This document shows positions 6,128 through 13,857 of a stretch of 15,054 bases of DNA, piece after piece. Under the pieces are notes generated by a model. It was not told the origin of the DNA. It saw only the letters and a program-made list of their open reading frames with translations, and searched no databases. Numbering within the stretch: the first letter of the stretch is position 1; each line of letters opens with the position of its first letter. The stretch comes from URNF01 sp045531495 (GTDB taxonomy: Bacteria; Bacillota; Clostridia; Oscillospirales; Acutalibacteraceae), in the NCBI GenBank assembly GCA_045531495.1, contig JAZSED010000005.1, forward strand, positions 1 to 15,054, written 5' to 3'. A program made the translations under genes and the position numbers.

Positions 6128-7162
6128 TTACAGTAAAAATGCGGTTTTGGCATCGGTAACGGCTTGTTCTAACGAATAGAACCCCTCTCCGGTTTTTACA
6201 TACGTGCCCATTTTCACAAGACAGGTCGCAACAGCGATTTCCTCATCCGACAAACGCGCCTTGCCGAAAGGATGGTCGGTGGGCACAAGGTCGGTAACAA
6301 ACGGGTTTTTATACCATACCTTACCGTTGCCCACGATGCTGTCAAGGAACAGCCCATCCAGATTTTCCTCGTTGCCGCCCTCATTACGATGCAGTGAGAA
6401 GCGCATCGGGGTAGTGCCATCCATATAGGTGCAAACAGTGTCCGCGATTTCGCCTTTTTCGCCGCGAACGATGAGATGTGAGCCGCGGATAGCGGAAAAA
6501 TATTGGTCGTTAGAAAAATCATACACGGCGGTTTTGTCGCCGTAATCCAGCAGCGCGGTTTTACGCACCGCGGTCACCGTTTGCGGTTTTCCCACGCCCG
6601 CTCTGCCGTTATAGCGCCGCAACGGGTCGTTTACACGCGCATTTTGCACGGTGGGCAATTCACAACCTTTATCAAGGAAGAAACGAATGAGAGACACCGC
6701 GTGATAATCATGACACAACGACAGATACACATAATGCACGCGCCCCAGCAAACCGCTGTTGATAATATTTTTAACAGCAGCGTGGCGCGGCATAAAATGA
6801 AACTGCTCCGCCACCTGTACGCGCCAAGAGGGTTTTTGCGCTTGTAAAAGGTGCTCCGCTTGTGCCGCATCCGCGCCCGCAGGTGTTTCACTCAACACAG
6901 GAATACCACGCTCGCACAAGTCCTCTATCATAGGAGCAATTCCCGCGTAATTCACGCAGGAGACCACAAAATCGGGGTTGGTTTCCAACAGCTCGTCTAT
7001 CGTTTCCACCGCGTTTACCCCGTACACCCTTGCCATGCGTTCCCGTTTTTGCGGGTCACGCGCACAAATTCCGCACACTGAAAAGGTGGTAGGCAGCAAT
7101 GCCGCTATGCGGAGATAAAATTCCGCGCGCCAACCCGCCCCGAGAATACCAAACCGTATCAT
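6128..7162 (-). CDS. Gfo/Idh/MocA-type oxidoreductase with ETP in place of EKP
   Basis: This 344-residue protein has a Rossmann N-terminus (GILGAGW at 5-11, ICARDP at 32-37) and the two-domain layout of Gfo/Idh/MocA sugar oxidoreductases. The usual catalytic EKP triplet reads Glu92-Thr93-Pro94, so the conserved lysine is missing. Further on, CHDYHAVSLIRFFL (150-163) replaces the common glycine-rich stretch and supplies two histidines; from memory, a similar CHGYH-type segment marks a recognisable subfamily. Cofactor binding looks intact, but whether it is a standard NAD(P)-dependent dehydrogenase is uncertain. Its ATG overlaps the regulator's stop by four bases (ATGA) and GAGGAGG lies seven bases upstream, so the two genes form one operon. 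Neighbouring mutarotase-fold genes point to a sugar substrate. Confidence 0.87.
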   Translation of the reverse strand: MIRFGILGAGWRAEFYLRIAALLPTTFSVCGICARDPQKRERMARVYGVNAVETIDELLETNPDFVVSCVNYAGIAPMIEDLCERGIPVLSETPAGADAAQAEHLLQAQKPSWRVQVAEQFHFMPRHAAVKNIINSGLLGRVHYVYLSLCHDYHAVSLIRFFLDKGCELPTVQNARVNDPLRRYNGRAGVGKPQTVTAVRKTALLDYGDKTAVYDFSNDQYFSAIRGSHLIVRGEKGEIADTVCTYMDGTTPMRFSLHRNEGGNEENLDGLFLDSIVGNGKVWYKNPFVTDLVPTDHPFGKARLSDEEIAVATCLVKMGTYVKTGEGFYSLEQAVTDAKTAFLL

Positions 7163-8229
7163 TTTAACGCCTCCTCACCGTACGCCTGCAGCGCTGTTAA
7201 CATTTCCGCTTTATCGGCGGCACCGCTGTGCGCAATCAGCCGCTTGACACGGTATTTGACGCTGTTTTCCGCCAAAAAGCACGCTTGTGCAGTATCTGTA
7301 TAGCTTTTTCCGCTGAGAATGCTTTGTAAAATCAAGCGGTCGGTGTCATCCGCCGCCCCCAACACCTTTTCGGCTATCATCATAGCATTCAACTCAGGGT
7401 CGGTATAAAACGCGTCCTCGGCAGCGGGCGGTACGATTGCCGTTTGGGTAAATACAACGGGCGCCGTTTCTTCGTCCAAATCCCACGCAACATTCACCGT
7501 CATCCCGGTAAGATACGGACGTTTTCCGAGCGATTCATAGATATACACCGCCGCTTTGCCGTACAGCTCAAAGTGGATGTGCAGTGTGGTAATGTATTTG
7601 CGGTACGCGGCGGCAATGTTGGTCTCTGCACAACTGATAACGGTCAAATTTTCAAGTACATCAGGTGCTTGCTGCTCCAGCCGCTTCACCAAAGACAGCG
7701 CCGCAAAGTCGTTGGCGCAAATCACCGCGTCAAACTCTGTGACCCGCGGGCAGAATGCTTCAAAGCACTGCGAAAACGAGCCTTCGTTTTCGAAAATTTC
7801 CATCGCGGCAAAAGCATCTTCCCGCCAGCAAAACAGGGTGTTGACCCTGCTGATATCCGACAAAGAGCGAAAATTGACACCATACAGCGCCACGCGGGTT
7901 TTCTTTTGTCCCTTCAAGGTGTCCAATATGTTCTTCATAGAGGTGTTGATATCCGAGCACACCGCGCTGTACACACAACCGCCGATCTGCTCGGTCTGAT
8001 TGCACAGCAAAATCGGACGTCTGCCCGCATCGTTGAGTTGCCGTATCACCGCTTTAGCCCAATGCGGGTCGGTGGCAATTACAAAAACGGCATCACAATC
8101 CGCAGGGCAGGTGTCGGTAATATCACAAAACGGTATGCGCTTTTGTCGCAGTCTCTCTATGAGTGATTGGTACAGTTTCTGTCCCCACAGGCTTTGTGCG
8201 TAGGTCGTATCCCGTAATATAGCTACCAT
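7159..8229 (-). CDS. Regulator with LacI-like sugar-binding domain and C-terminal LuxR-type HTH
   Basis: Of the 356 residues, roughly 1-265 resemble the periplasmic-binding-protein type I fold of LacI-family effector domains (for example FDAVICANDFAALSLVKRL at 167-185). There is no N-terminal LacI HTH. Instead residues about 295-350 look like a LuxR/GerE HTH: DRLILQSILSGKSYTDTA, then ENSVKYRVKRLI, then KAEMLTAL. The start at 8229 is preferred because AGGTGAT lies a few bases upstream and because the longer ATG at 8250 falls inside the -10 element. The gene is divergent from the DUF5107-TPR operon and overlaps the oxidoreductase gene, so it probably controls both units in response to a sugar. 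The architecture is clear; ligand and direction of control are inferred. Confidence 0.8.
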   Translation of the reverse strand: MVAILRDTTYAQSLWGQKLYQSLIERLRQKRIPFCDITDTCPADCDAVFVIATDPHWAKAVIRQLNDAGRRPILLCNQTEQIGGCVYSAVCSDINTSMKNILDTLKGQKKTRVALYGVNFRSLSDISRVNTLFCWREDAFAAMEIFENEGSFSQCFEAFCPRVTEFDAVICANDFAALSLVKRLEQQAPDVLENLTVISCAETNIAAAYRKYITTLHIHFELYGKAAVYIYESLGKRPYLTGMTVNVAWDLDEETAPVVFTQTAIVPPAAEDAFYTDPELNAMMIAEKVLGAADDTDRLILQSILSGKSYTDTAQACFLAENSVKYRVKRLIAHSGAADKAEMLTALQAYGEEALK

Positions 8230-8248
8230 CGTATCACCTCTTTTCTCC

Positions 8249-8277
8249 ATTATAACGGCTTTACCTTCACTTTTCAA
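8249..8277 (-). promoter_or_regulatory. SigA-type promoter of the LacI-LuxR-like regulator operon
   Basis: On the minus strand TTGAAA (8277-8272) is followed by a 17-base spacer and a perfect TATAAT (8254-8249). Transcription should begin near 8242, leaving a leader of only about 13 bases before the ATG at 8229. This element rules out the longer in-frame starts at 8250 and 8277. Confidence 0.8.
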
Positions 8278-8279
8278 TC

Positions 8280-8311
8280 AAAAAAATCGGTGTTCTTACA
8301 CAACTTTTTTT
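8280..8311. promoter_or_regulatory. Symmetric interrupted palindrome, candidate operator
   Basis: Seven A residues (8280-8286) and seven T residues (8305-8311) flank GTGT (8290-8293) and ACAC (8298-8301). Both pairs are centred on exactly the same point (8295.5), and C8279/G8312 extend the outer arms by one pair. The element lies upstream of both predicted transcription starts, so it acts as DNA and not as an RNA hairpin. It abuts the -35 of the leftward promoter and lies about 27 bases before the rightward -10. It is well placed to bind the dimeric regulator encoded alongside. Confidence 0.5.
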
Positions 8312-8337
8312 GCCTTTCGTAATTATCACCCACCCTT

Positions 8338-8343
8338 TATACT
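8338..8343 (+). promoter_or_regulatory. Candidate -10 element for the DUF5107-TPR operon
   Basis: TATACT is a good -10 but has no good -35 at the right distance: TTTCGT at 17 bases matches poorly and TTGCCT lies 22 bases away. Transcription would begin near 8350, giving a leader of about 13 bases, much like that of the divergent gene. A weak -35 would fit a promoter that needs an activator. Confidence 0.5.
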
Positions 8344-8362
8344 GTATTTGAGGTGATTTGCT

Positions 8363-11300
8363 ATGAGTAAAGTAGAAGCGAAGAAAAAATTACAAGCCAT
8401 TCCCACCTACGTGCCGAAGAAAGCGCACGACCTGCCGATGTTCTTTGAAAATAAACCGTATCAGGGCGCATCCGGCAGAATTTATCCCATTCCGTATGCC
8501 GACGGCATCACCGACGAAAAGGTGGACGTTGACTACGAGGTTTACACCCTCGAAAACGAATACATCAAAACGCAGGTTGTCCCCGCTCTGGGCGGTAAAA
8601 TCCTGCGCGGTCTTGACAAGGTCGGCAACTACGACTTTATCTATTACAATGAAGTGGTAAAACCCGCCCTTGTCGGCATTGCCGGTCCGTGGATTTCGGG
8701 CGGTATTGAATTTAACTGGCCGCAGCATCACCGCCCCACCACCTATATGCCGCTGGAAGCGGTGCTCGAAGAAAACGCCGACGGCGGCAAGACCGTCTGG
8801 ACAGGCGAAGTGGAACCGATGAACTATATGAAAGGTATGGCTGGTATCACGGTAGACGCGGGCAGAAGCTATATCAAAGCCAAAATCCGCGTGTACAACC
8901 GCACCGCGCAGCCCCAGCTCTTTATGTGGTGGGCAAACCTCGCGGTACCGGTCAACGACGACTACCGCACCGTTTTCCCGCCCGACTGCGAATGGGTCAA
9001 CGACCACGACCGCCGCGCCGTCCTCGAATGGCCTATCGCCAAGGGTGTATACAAAACCGCCCGTCCCTATGATTTTGGTGAGGGTACGGATTTATCACAG
9101 TATGCGGCGGTAAAAGTGCCGTCTTCCTACCTCATCTCCCAAGGACAGTCGGATATGGACTATATCGCAGGTTACGATGTGGGTATCCAAAAAGGTATCG
9201 CCACCGTTGCCAACCACCACATCTCCCCCGGCAAAAAAATGTGGCATTGGGGTATCGGCGATTTCGGTGATATGTGGTGCTCTAACCTGACCGACGAAAA
9301 CGGCCCGTACATCGAGTTGATGACCGGTGTGTACACCGATAACCAGCCCGACTTCACCTGGATTGCACCGTATGAAACCAAAGAATTTGAACAGTATTGG
9401 TATCCTATCCGCGAAATCGGCGAACCGAAAAACGCGTCCATTGATGCCGCTGTGAATATGGAAAAGCGTGAGGACGGTCTGTTCTTCGGCTTTAACGTTA
9501 CCGGTACCTTCAAAAACGCTGTCGTGAAGGTGGCAACCGCTGACAAGGTGTTGTTCACCGAAACGCTCACCTTAACCCCCGCCGATGCGTATGTAAAAAC
9601 CATTGATATGGGCGACGTTGACTTTAACGACGTTACCGTGTCTTTGACCTCTGCGGAAGGTAAAGAGCTCATCTCTTACACCCCCTATATCCGCGGTCAG
9701 AAACAGCCCATTGACGTGCGCGAACCCGTTCTCCGTCCGTCCGAAATCGCCACGGTGGAAGAGCTGTACATCAACGGCTATCATTTAGAGCAGTATAAGC
9801 AGCACAACTACAAGGCGGAGGATTACTATTTGGAAGGCATCCGCCGCGATGCAGGCGATATTCGTTGTAACACCTCTATGGGCCGACTGTGTCTCAAAAA
9901 CGGGGAATTCGAGAAGTGCGTTGCCTACTGTGACGTGGCTATCAAACGTCTTACCTCCCGCAACCAGCATCCCACCGATACCGAAGCGTTTTACTTAAAA
10001 GGCTTAGCCCTTGTATATCTCGGCAAAGACAAGGAAGCGTACGATATTTTGTACCGTGCTGCGTGGAACTACGCACACCGCTCTGCCGCCTTGTTTGAGT
10101 TGGCGTGTCTTGACTGCAAAGCGGGCGATTTTGTTGCCGCTCTCGAGAAAATCGACGAGTCTATCGGTCTTAATAAAGGCCACACCGAGGCGCAGAACTT
10201 AAAAGCGGCCATACTCCGTCATTTGGGCGACAAAACCGCGAAGAAGCTTGCTAAAGCAAACACCGAGGACGACCTGCTCGACCTGTTTGCGATGGTGGAA
10301 TATGCACACTACGCGGATATGACCGCCAACATCGCACCGTTTGCGGTAAAGCCGCAGAATCTCATTAACGTAGCCGTTTCGTATATGAAAGCGGGCTTTT
10401 ATGCAGATGCTTTGGAGGCGCTCGCCATGACCGACGGCAGCTTCCCGCTGGTGGGCTACTATCAGGCATACTGCGCCGACAAACTCGGCTTGGATGCAGT
10501 TGCTTTCGCGGTGAATGCCAACGCGCAGGATACCGGCTACTGCTTCCCCAACCGTCTGGAAGATATCGCGGCACTCAAAAAAGCCACCGAGCTTGACAAA
10601 GACGGTGCTAATGCTTATTATTATCTCGGTTGCCTGTTCTACGACCGTTTCCGTTATGAAGATGCGGCTGCTGTTTGGGAAACCTGCGTAGAAAAGAATC
10701 CCGAACACGGCAAGGCGTGGAGAAACCTCTCGCTGTACTATTTCGATAAAGCGGGCGACGCAGAAAAGGCACGCACTGCCCTGGAAAATGCGATGAAGTT
10801 CAAAAATGACCCGCGTTTGTTGCTCGAATACGAGCAGTTGCTCAAAAACACCAACTGTTCCATCGAAGAACGTCTTGACGTGTACGAACAATACCCCGCA
10901 TTGCTCGCAGAACGCGACGACTGCTATCTGGATAAGCTGACCCTCATCTGTCAGCAGGGCGATTACCAAACCGCTATCGATATGGCGGCTGACAAGCGTT
11001 TCCACATCTACGAGGGCGGCGAAGGCAAGCTCACCAAACAGCACGCGTGGATGCACGTGCTGTACGGCAAAGAGCTGCATGAAGCGGGCGATTTTGACAA
11101 AGCCGAGCAGATGTTTATGAACGGTGTCAATATGCCCAAATCCTACGGTGAAGCCAAAACCTTCTTTAACCAGGAGGCGCACATCTTCTACTACCTCGGC
11201 AAGCTGTATGAAGCGCAGGGCAAGGACGCCGCGGCAAAAGGCGCTTTTGAGGAAGCGGCTATCTACAAAGCGGCGGTTTCCGAGCTGTCCCTGTTCCGTG

Positions 11301-11602
11301 CATTGGCACTGTTTGAACTTGGGAAAAACGACGAGGCGAACGCCGTGCTGGATGAAATGCTGTCGGTTGCCGAAAACTTTATCGTGAACAAGGACCGCCG
11401 CACCTATTACGGTGTCGGTTCTCCGTCCCCGATGCCGTTTGAATATGACATTGAGAAAAACAATCTCACCGACGGTCATATCTTAAAAGCGTTTGCGCTT
11501 CTGGGCAAAGGCGATAAAGCAGGCGCAGAAGAAAGCATTGCGGTAGCGCGTTCTCTCAATCCGTATGATTTCCGCGTTTATGCGTTTGACAAAGTAAAAT
11601 AA
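8363..11602 (+). CDS. DUF5107 domain and tetratricopeptide repeat protein
   Basis: This is a 1079-residue protein with no signal peptide or membrane segment, so it is probably cytoplasmic. Residues about 30-350 match the DUF5107 type, a galactose-mutarotase-like beta-sandwich domain, with GGIEFNWPQHH at 113-123 and an aromatic-rich core (MWWANL, MWHWGIGDFGDMW). A beta-rich linker (about 355-460) leads into an array of TPR-like helical hairpins from about 475 to the C-terminus (for example around 500-530, 545-615, 755-810, 895-965 and 1040-1075). The start follows GAGGTGAT by five bases. It is the first gene of an operon with an aldose-1-epimerase-like gene 16 bases downstream. The enzymatic activity is not assigned here; a carbohydrate-processing enzyme with a protein-interaction scaffold is a reasonable guess. 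Confidence 0.88.
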   Translation: MSKVEAKKKLQAIPTYVPKKAHDLPMFFENKPYQGASGRIYPIPYADGITDEKVDVDYEVYTLENEYIKTQVVPALGGKILRGLDKVGNYDFIYYNEVVKPALVGIAGPWISGGIEFNWPQHHRPTTYMPLEAVLEENADGGKTVWTGEVEPMNYMKGMAGITVDAGRSYIKAKIRVYNRTAQPQLFMWWANLAVPVNDDYRTVFPPDCEWVNDHDRRAVLEWPIAKGVYKTARPYDFGEGTDLSQYAAVKVPSSYLISQGQSDMDYIAGYDVGIQKGIATVANHHISPGKKMWHWGIGDFGDMWCSNLTDENGPYIELMTGVYTDNQPDFTWIAPYETKEFEQYWYPIREIGEPKNASIDAAVNMEKREDGLFFGFNVTGTFKNAVVKVATADKVLFTETLTLTPADAYVKTIDMGDVDFNDVTVSLTSAEGKELISYTPYIRGQKQPIDVREPVLRPSEIATVEELYINGYHLEQYKQHNYKAEDYYLEGIRRDAGDIRCNTSMGRLCLKNGEFEKCVAYCDVAIKRLTSRNQHPTDTEAFYLKGLALVYLGKDKEAYDILYRAAWNYAHRSAALFELACLDCKAGDFVAALEKIDESIGLNKGHTEAQNLKAAILRHLGDKTAKKLAKANTEDDLLDLFAMVEYAHYADMTANIAPFAVKPQNLINVAVSYMKAGFYADALEALAMTDGSFPLVGYYQAYCADKLGLDAVAFAVNANAQDTGYCFPNRLEDIAALKKATELDKDGANAYYYLGCLFYDRFRYEDAAAVWETCVEKNPEHGKAWRNLSLYYFDKAGDAEKARTALENAMKFKNDPRLLLEYEQLLKNTNCSIEERLDVYEQYPALLAERDDCYLDKLTLICQQGDYQTAIDMAADKRFHIYEGGEGKLTKQHAWMHVLYGKELHEAGDFDKAEQMFMNGVNMPKSYGEAKTFFNQEAHIFYYLGKLYEAQGKDAAAKGAFEEAAIYKAAVSELSLFRALALFELGKNDEANAVLDEMLSVAENFIVNKDRRTYYGVGSPSPMPFEYDIEKNNLTDGHILKAFALLGKGDKAGAEESIAVARSLNPYDFRVYAFDKVK

Positions 11603-11618
11603 TTAAAGGTGAAGCGCT

Positions 11619-12452
11619 ATGACCTATACCATCCGTTTTGAAGATTGGCAGGCAGACGTTTGTCCCCGCTTGGGGGCAAACGTTATTGCCCTTAAAAAGT
11701 CCGGAAAAGACGTACTGCGTCCTTTAACCGATGAAAAGCAGTTGGATATTGACCCGTATCTGCAAGGCGCACCCTTGCTGTTTCCCGCCAATCGCACGAG
11801 AGACGGACGGTTTTTCTGGCAAGGAAAAGTCTACCAAATGCCTGTAAACGAGGAGATTTCGGGCGGTAATCTGCACGGATTTTTACATTTTCAGGTGTTT
11901 ACGGTGGACAAGGTCTCCGAGAATACTATAACGATGTCATACCGTCATACCGCAAACGACTATTTCCCGTTTTCATTTACCTTTACGGTTACCTATCGTC
12001 TGGACAAAGACGGCTTTACCGCAGAGTACACGGTAAAAAACACCGATAAAACGGCATTCCCGTTTACCTTTGCGACCCATACCACCTTTGTGGAGCCTGA
12101 CCGTTTTACGGCACCCGTTGAAAGCCGCCAAGAGCGCGACCAACGGTTGTTGCCGACAGGACGGTACGTACCGTTAACCGAAGCGGAACAACTGTATACA
12201 AGCGGTGCAGTTTCCAAAGACAATCCCATTGTCGGTTACTACAAGCTCAGCGGGCATACCGCTGTTGTGGGGGATTACACCTATACGTTTTCCGAAAACT
12301 TTGACCATTGTATTTTATACAACGGCAAAGGGGTTAGCGGTTTTCTGTGTGTCGAGCCGCAGAGCGGTGCGGTGGATGGATTAAATATCGCAAACGGTCA
12401 CAAGGTCATAGAAAAAGGGGACACCGTCACCTTTACGCAAAACATCCGATAA
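11619..12452 (+). CDS. Aldose 1-epimerase (galactose mutarotase) family protein
   Basis: This 277-residue protein carries the mutarotase motifs: PANR with Asn59-Arg60, LHGF with His86, ATHTTF with His154 (the general acid position), and VEPQSG with Glu246 (the general base position). It therefore appears competent to interconvert the alpha and beta anomers of a sugar. It is somewhat shorter than the ~340-residue GalM and closer to the compact aldose-epimerase-like group in Bacillota. AAAGGTGA precedes the ATG and the gene follows the DUF5107-TPR gene by 16 bases, so they are co-transcribed. The substrate is unknown; the neighbouring sugar-binding regulator suggests a specific dedicated sugar. 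Confidence 0.88.
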   Translation: MTYTIRFEDWQADVCPRLGANVIALKKSGKDVLRPLTDEKQLDIDPYLQGAPLLFPANRTRDGRFFWQGKVYQMPVNEEISGGNLHGFLHFQVFTVDKVSENTITMSYRHTANDYFPFSFTFTVTYRLDKDGFTAEYTVKNTDKTAFPFTFATHTTFVEPDRFTAPVESRQERDQRLLPTGRYVPLTEAEQLYTSGAVSKDNPIVGYYKLSGHTAVVGDYTYTFSENFDHCILYNGKGVSGFLCVEPQSGAVDGLNIANGHKVIEKGDTVTFTQNIR

Positions 12453-12460
12453 ACAACCAA

Positions 12461-12493
12461 AAAGAGCAGGAATGCGGCGCATTCCTGCTCTTT
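12461..12493. terminator. Bidirectional intrinsic terminator
   Basis: A 15 bp perfect stem closes a three-base GGC loop (12476-12478). The left arm is AAAGAGCAGGAATGC and the right arm its complement. A-rich sequence on the left and T-rich sequence on the right allow termination of both the mutarotase operon and the convergent lipoprotein gene. Confidence 0.93.
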
Positions 12494-12497
12494 ATAT

Positions 12498-13046
12498 TTA
12501 TTTTACCTTTGAATAGAAGGCGTATACAGCGTGGTCGGTGCCGTCGTATCGGTCCCAATACAGCGTGACGGTATATGCATAAAAATCGTCGTCCAACAGG
12601 TCAAAGGTGTACACGGGGGTGCCTTTCCTGTCGGCAGTTGCCACCGTAAGGGTAATCGCTTTCATTTCCTTCTCCGACATTTTGTAGGCTTTGACCTTCA
12701 CCTCTTTGGGCGACGGCTCACAAGAGAAAGAAACCGTGTTTTCCCCGCCTTTTTCGGTATAAAGAACGGGATGGTTTTCGGAGTAGTGGCGATACGGGTG
12801 CGGTGCATCCACAAACAGCTTTGAGATTTTTCCGTCCTGGATACGGCTCCACTGGCTGGTACCCGCATTTACGGTCACCGTTTCGTTCAGCACAATGGAC
12901 GGTGCCCGTTTGTTCTGCTGCTCTTGCGTTTGCACAGTGGTCGTACCTGTCGTCTGTACCGTTTCATCCGACGACAGCGGCTCCTCGCCACACCCAAACA
13001 GCAACAAAAGGGTCATAGCAAGAAGAATACAACATATCCGTTTCAT
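12498..13046 (-). CDS. Predicted lipoprotein of unknown function
   Basis: The product has 182 residues from the ATG at 13046, which has AGAGGTGG upstream and begins a typical lipoprotein signal: MKR, a hydrophobic stretch, then the lipobox L-F-G-C with Cys19 as the lipidation site. The in-frame ATG at 13079 lies upstream of the predicted -10 and would bury the signal peptide, so it is rejected. After the cysteine comes a low-complexity Thr/Gln/Glu-rich tether (about 25-48), then a beta-rich domain without a motif I recognise. The protein should be anchored outside the membrane. It is a single-gene unit, divergent from azlCD and convergent with the mutarotase operon. I cannot assign a function. 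Confidence 0.8.
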   Translation of the reverse strand: MKRICCILLAMTLLLLFGCGEEPLSSDETVQTTGTTTVQTQEQQNKRAPSIVLNETVTVNAGTSQWSRIQDGKISKLFVDAPHPYRHYSENHPVLYTEKGGENTVSFSCEPSPKEVKVKAYKMSEKEMKAITLTVATADRKGTPVYTFDLLDDDFYAYTVTLYWDRYDGTDHAVYAFYSKVK

Positions 13047-13069
13047 TGGTCCACCTCTTTCTAAAACCC

Positions 13070-13098
13070 ATTGTATCAAATCATTTCCCCACTGTCAA
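13070..13098 (-). promoter_or_regulatory. SigA-type promoter of the lipoprotein gene
   Basis: On the minus strand a perfect TTGACA (13098-13093) is followed by a 17-base spacer and TACAAT (13075-13070). Transcription should start near 13063, giving a leader of about 17 bases with the AGAGGTGG site. Confidence 0.85.
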
Positions 13099-13102
13099 CC
13101 GA

Positions 13103-13131
13103 TTGACTTTTTCTCTTTGAAAAGGTATACT
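13103..13131 (+). promoter_or_regulatory. SigA-type promoter of the azlC-azlD-rlmA operon
   Basis: TTGACT (13103-13108), a 17-base spacer and TATACT (13126-13131) lie 30 bases before the azlC ATG. The -35 boxes of this promoter and of the divergent lipoprotein promoter are only four bases apart and form an inverted repeat. Confidence 0.85.
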
Positions 13132-13161
13132 GAAAAGCAATTACGATGAGGGAGGTGCGCT

Positions 13162-13857
13162 ATGAAGAGAAAAACGGCAACCGTAAAGCACGCTTTTACC
13201 GCGTCTCTGCCTGTGATGGCAGGGTATTTGGTGCTGGGTATGGGCTTTGGTATTTTACTGCATACCGCCGGTTACGGTTGGTGGTGGGCACTTATTATGA
13301 GCGCGTTCATCTATGCAGGGTCGATGCAGTATGTGGCGATTGACCTTTTGGCAACAGGCGCCTCGCTCATTACCGCCGCGCTGGTGACCGTTATGGTCAA
13401 CATACGGCATATCTTTTACGGCCTTTCCATGCTGTCTCCCTACAAAAACGTCGGCAAACGGAAACCGTATCTTATTTTTGCGCTGACCGACGAAACCTTC
13501 TCGCTTGTGTGTTCCCCCACCCTGCCCGAGAACGTCGATAAACGTGGGTATTATCTGTGGGTCTCCCTTTTTAATCACCTGTATTGGATTGTCGGCAGTA
13601 CTTTAGGCGGCATTCTCGGCAGCTTTTTGCCGTTTTCCACCGAAGGGGTCTCCTTTGCCATGACCGCGCTGTTTGTGGTGATTTTTGTCGAACAATGGGA
13701 AAGGGAAAAACGGCATCTGCCCGCTCTGACCGGGCTTGTTATCTCGGTAATTTGCCTACTGATTTTCGGCAGTGACAAATTCCTGATTCCCGCGATGATT
13801 GCCATTACCGTCTCCCTATTTATTGAAAAACGGTGGGAGGTGAACAGCGGTGAATGA
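13162..13857 (+). CDS. azlC: AzlC family branched-chain amino acid exporter, large subunit
   Basis: This 231-residue protein has the length and several hydrophobic spans of AzlC, the large subunit of the AzlCD exporter linked to branched-chain amino acid and analogue efflux. Family features visible are ASLPVMAGYLVLGMGFG near the N-terminus, SAFIYAGSMQYVAI, then NIRHIFYGLSML and ALTDETF. It should lie in the cytoplasmic membrane with AzlD. The ATG follows GGGAGGTG and is preceded by a strong SigA promoter. Its 3' end overlaps azlD by eight bases, which points to coupled translation of the two subunits. Confidence 0.93.
   Translation: MKRKTATVKHAFTASLPVMAGYLVLGMGFGILLHTAGYGWWWALIMSAFIYAGSMQYVAIDLLATGASLITAALVTVMVNIRHIFYGLSMLSPYKNVGKRKPYLIFALTDETFSLVCSPTLPENVDKRGYYLWVSLFNHLYWIVGSTLGGILGSFLPFSTEGVSFAMTALFVVIFVEQWEREKRHLPALTGLVISVICLLIFGSDKFLIPAMIAITVSLFIEKRWEVNSGE

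Noticed and set aside
8230..8277. Longer starts (8250 and 8277) for the LacI-LuxR-like regulator
   Set aside because: The TATAAT and TTGAAA boxes of the gene's own promoter lie in this stretch, so it would not be transcribed from that promoter.
10199..11479. A 426-codon open frame on the minus strand inside the DUF5107-TPR gene
   Set aside because: It is a shadow of the TPR coding sequence, caused by codon bias; the plus-strand protein has coherent TPR helices throughout and the minus frame has no motif or ribosome binding site.
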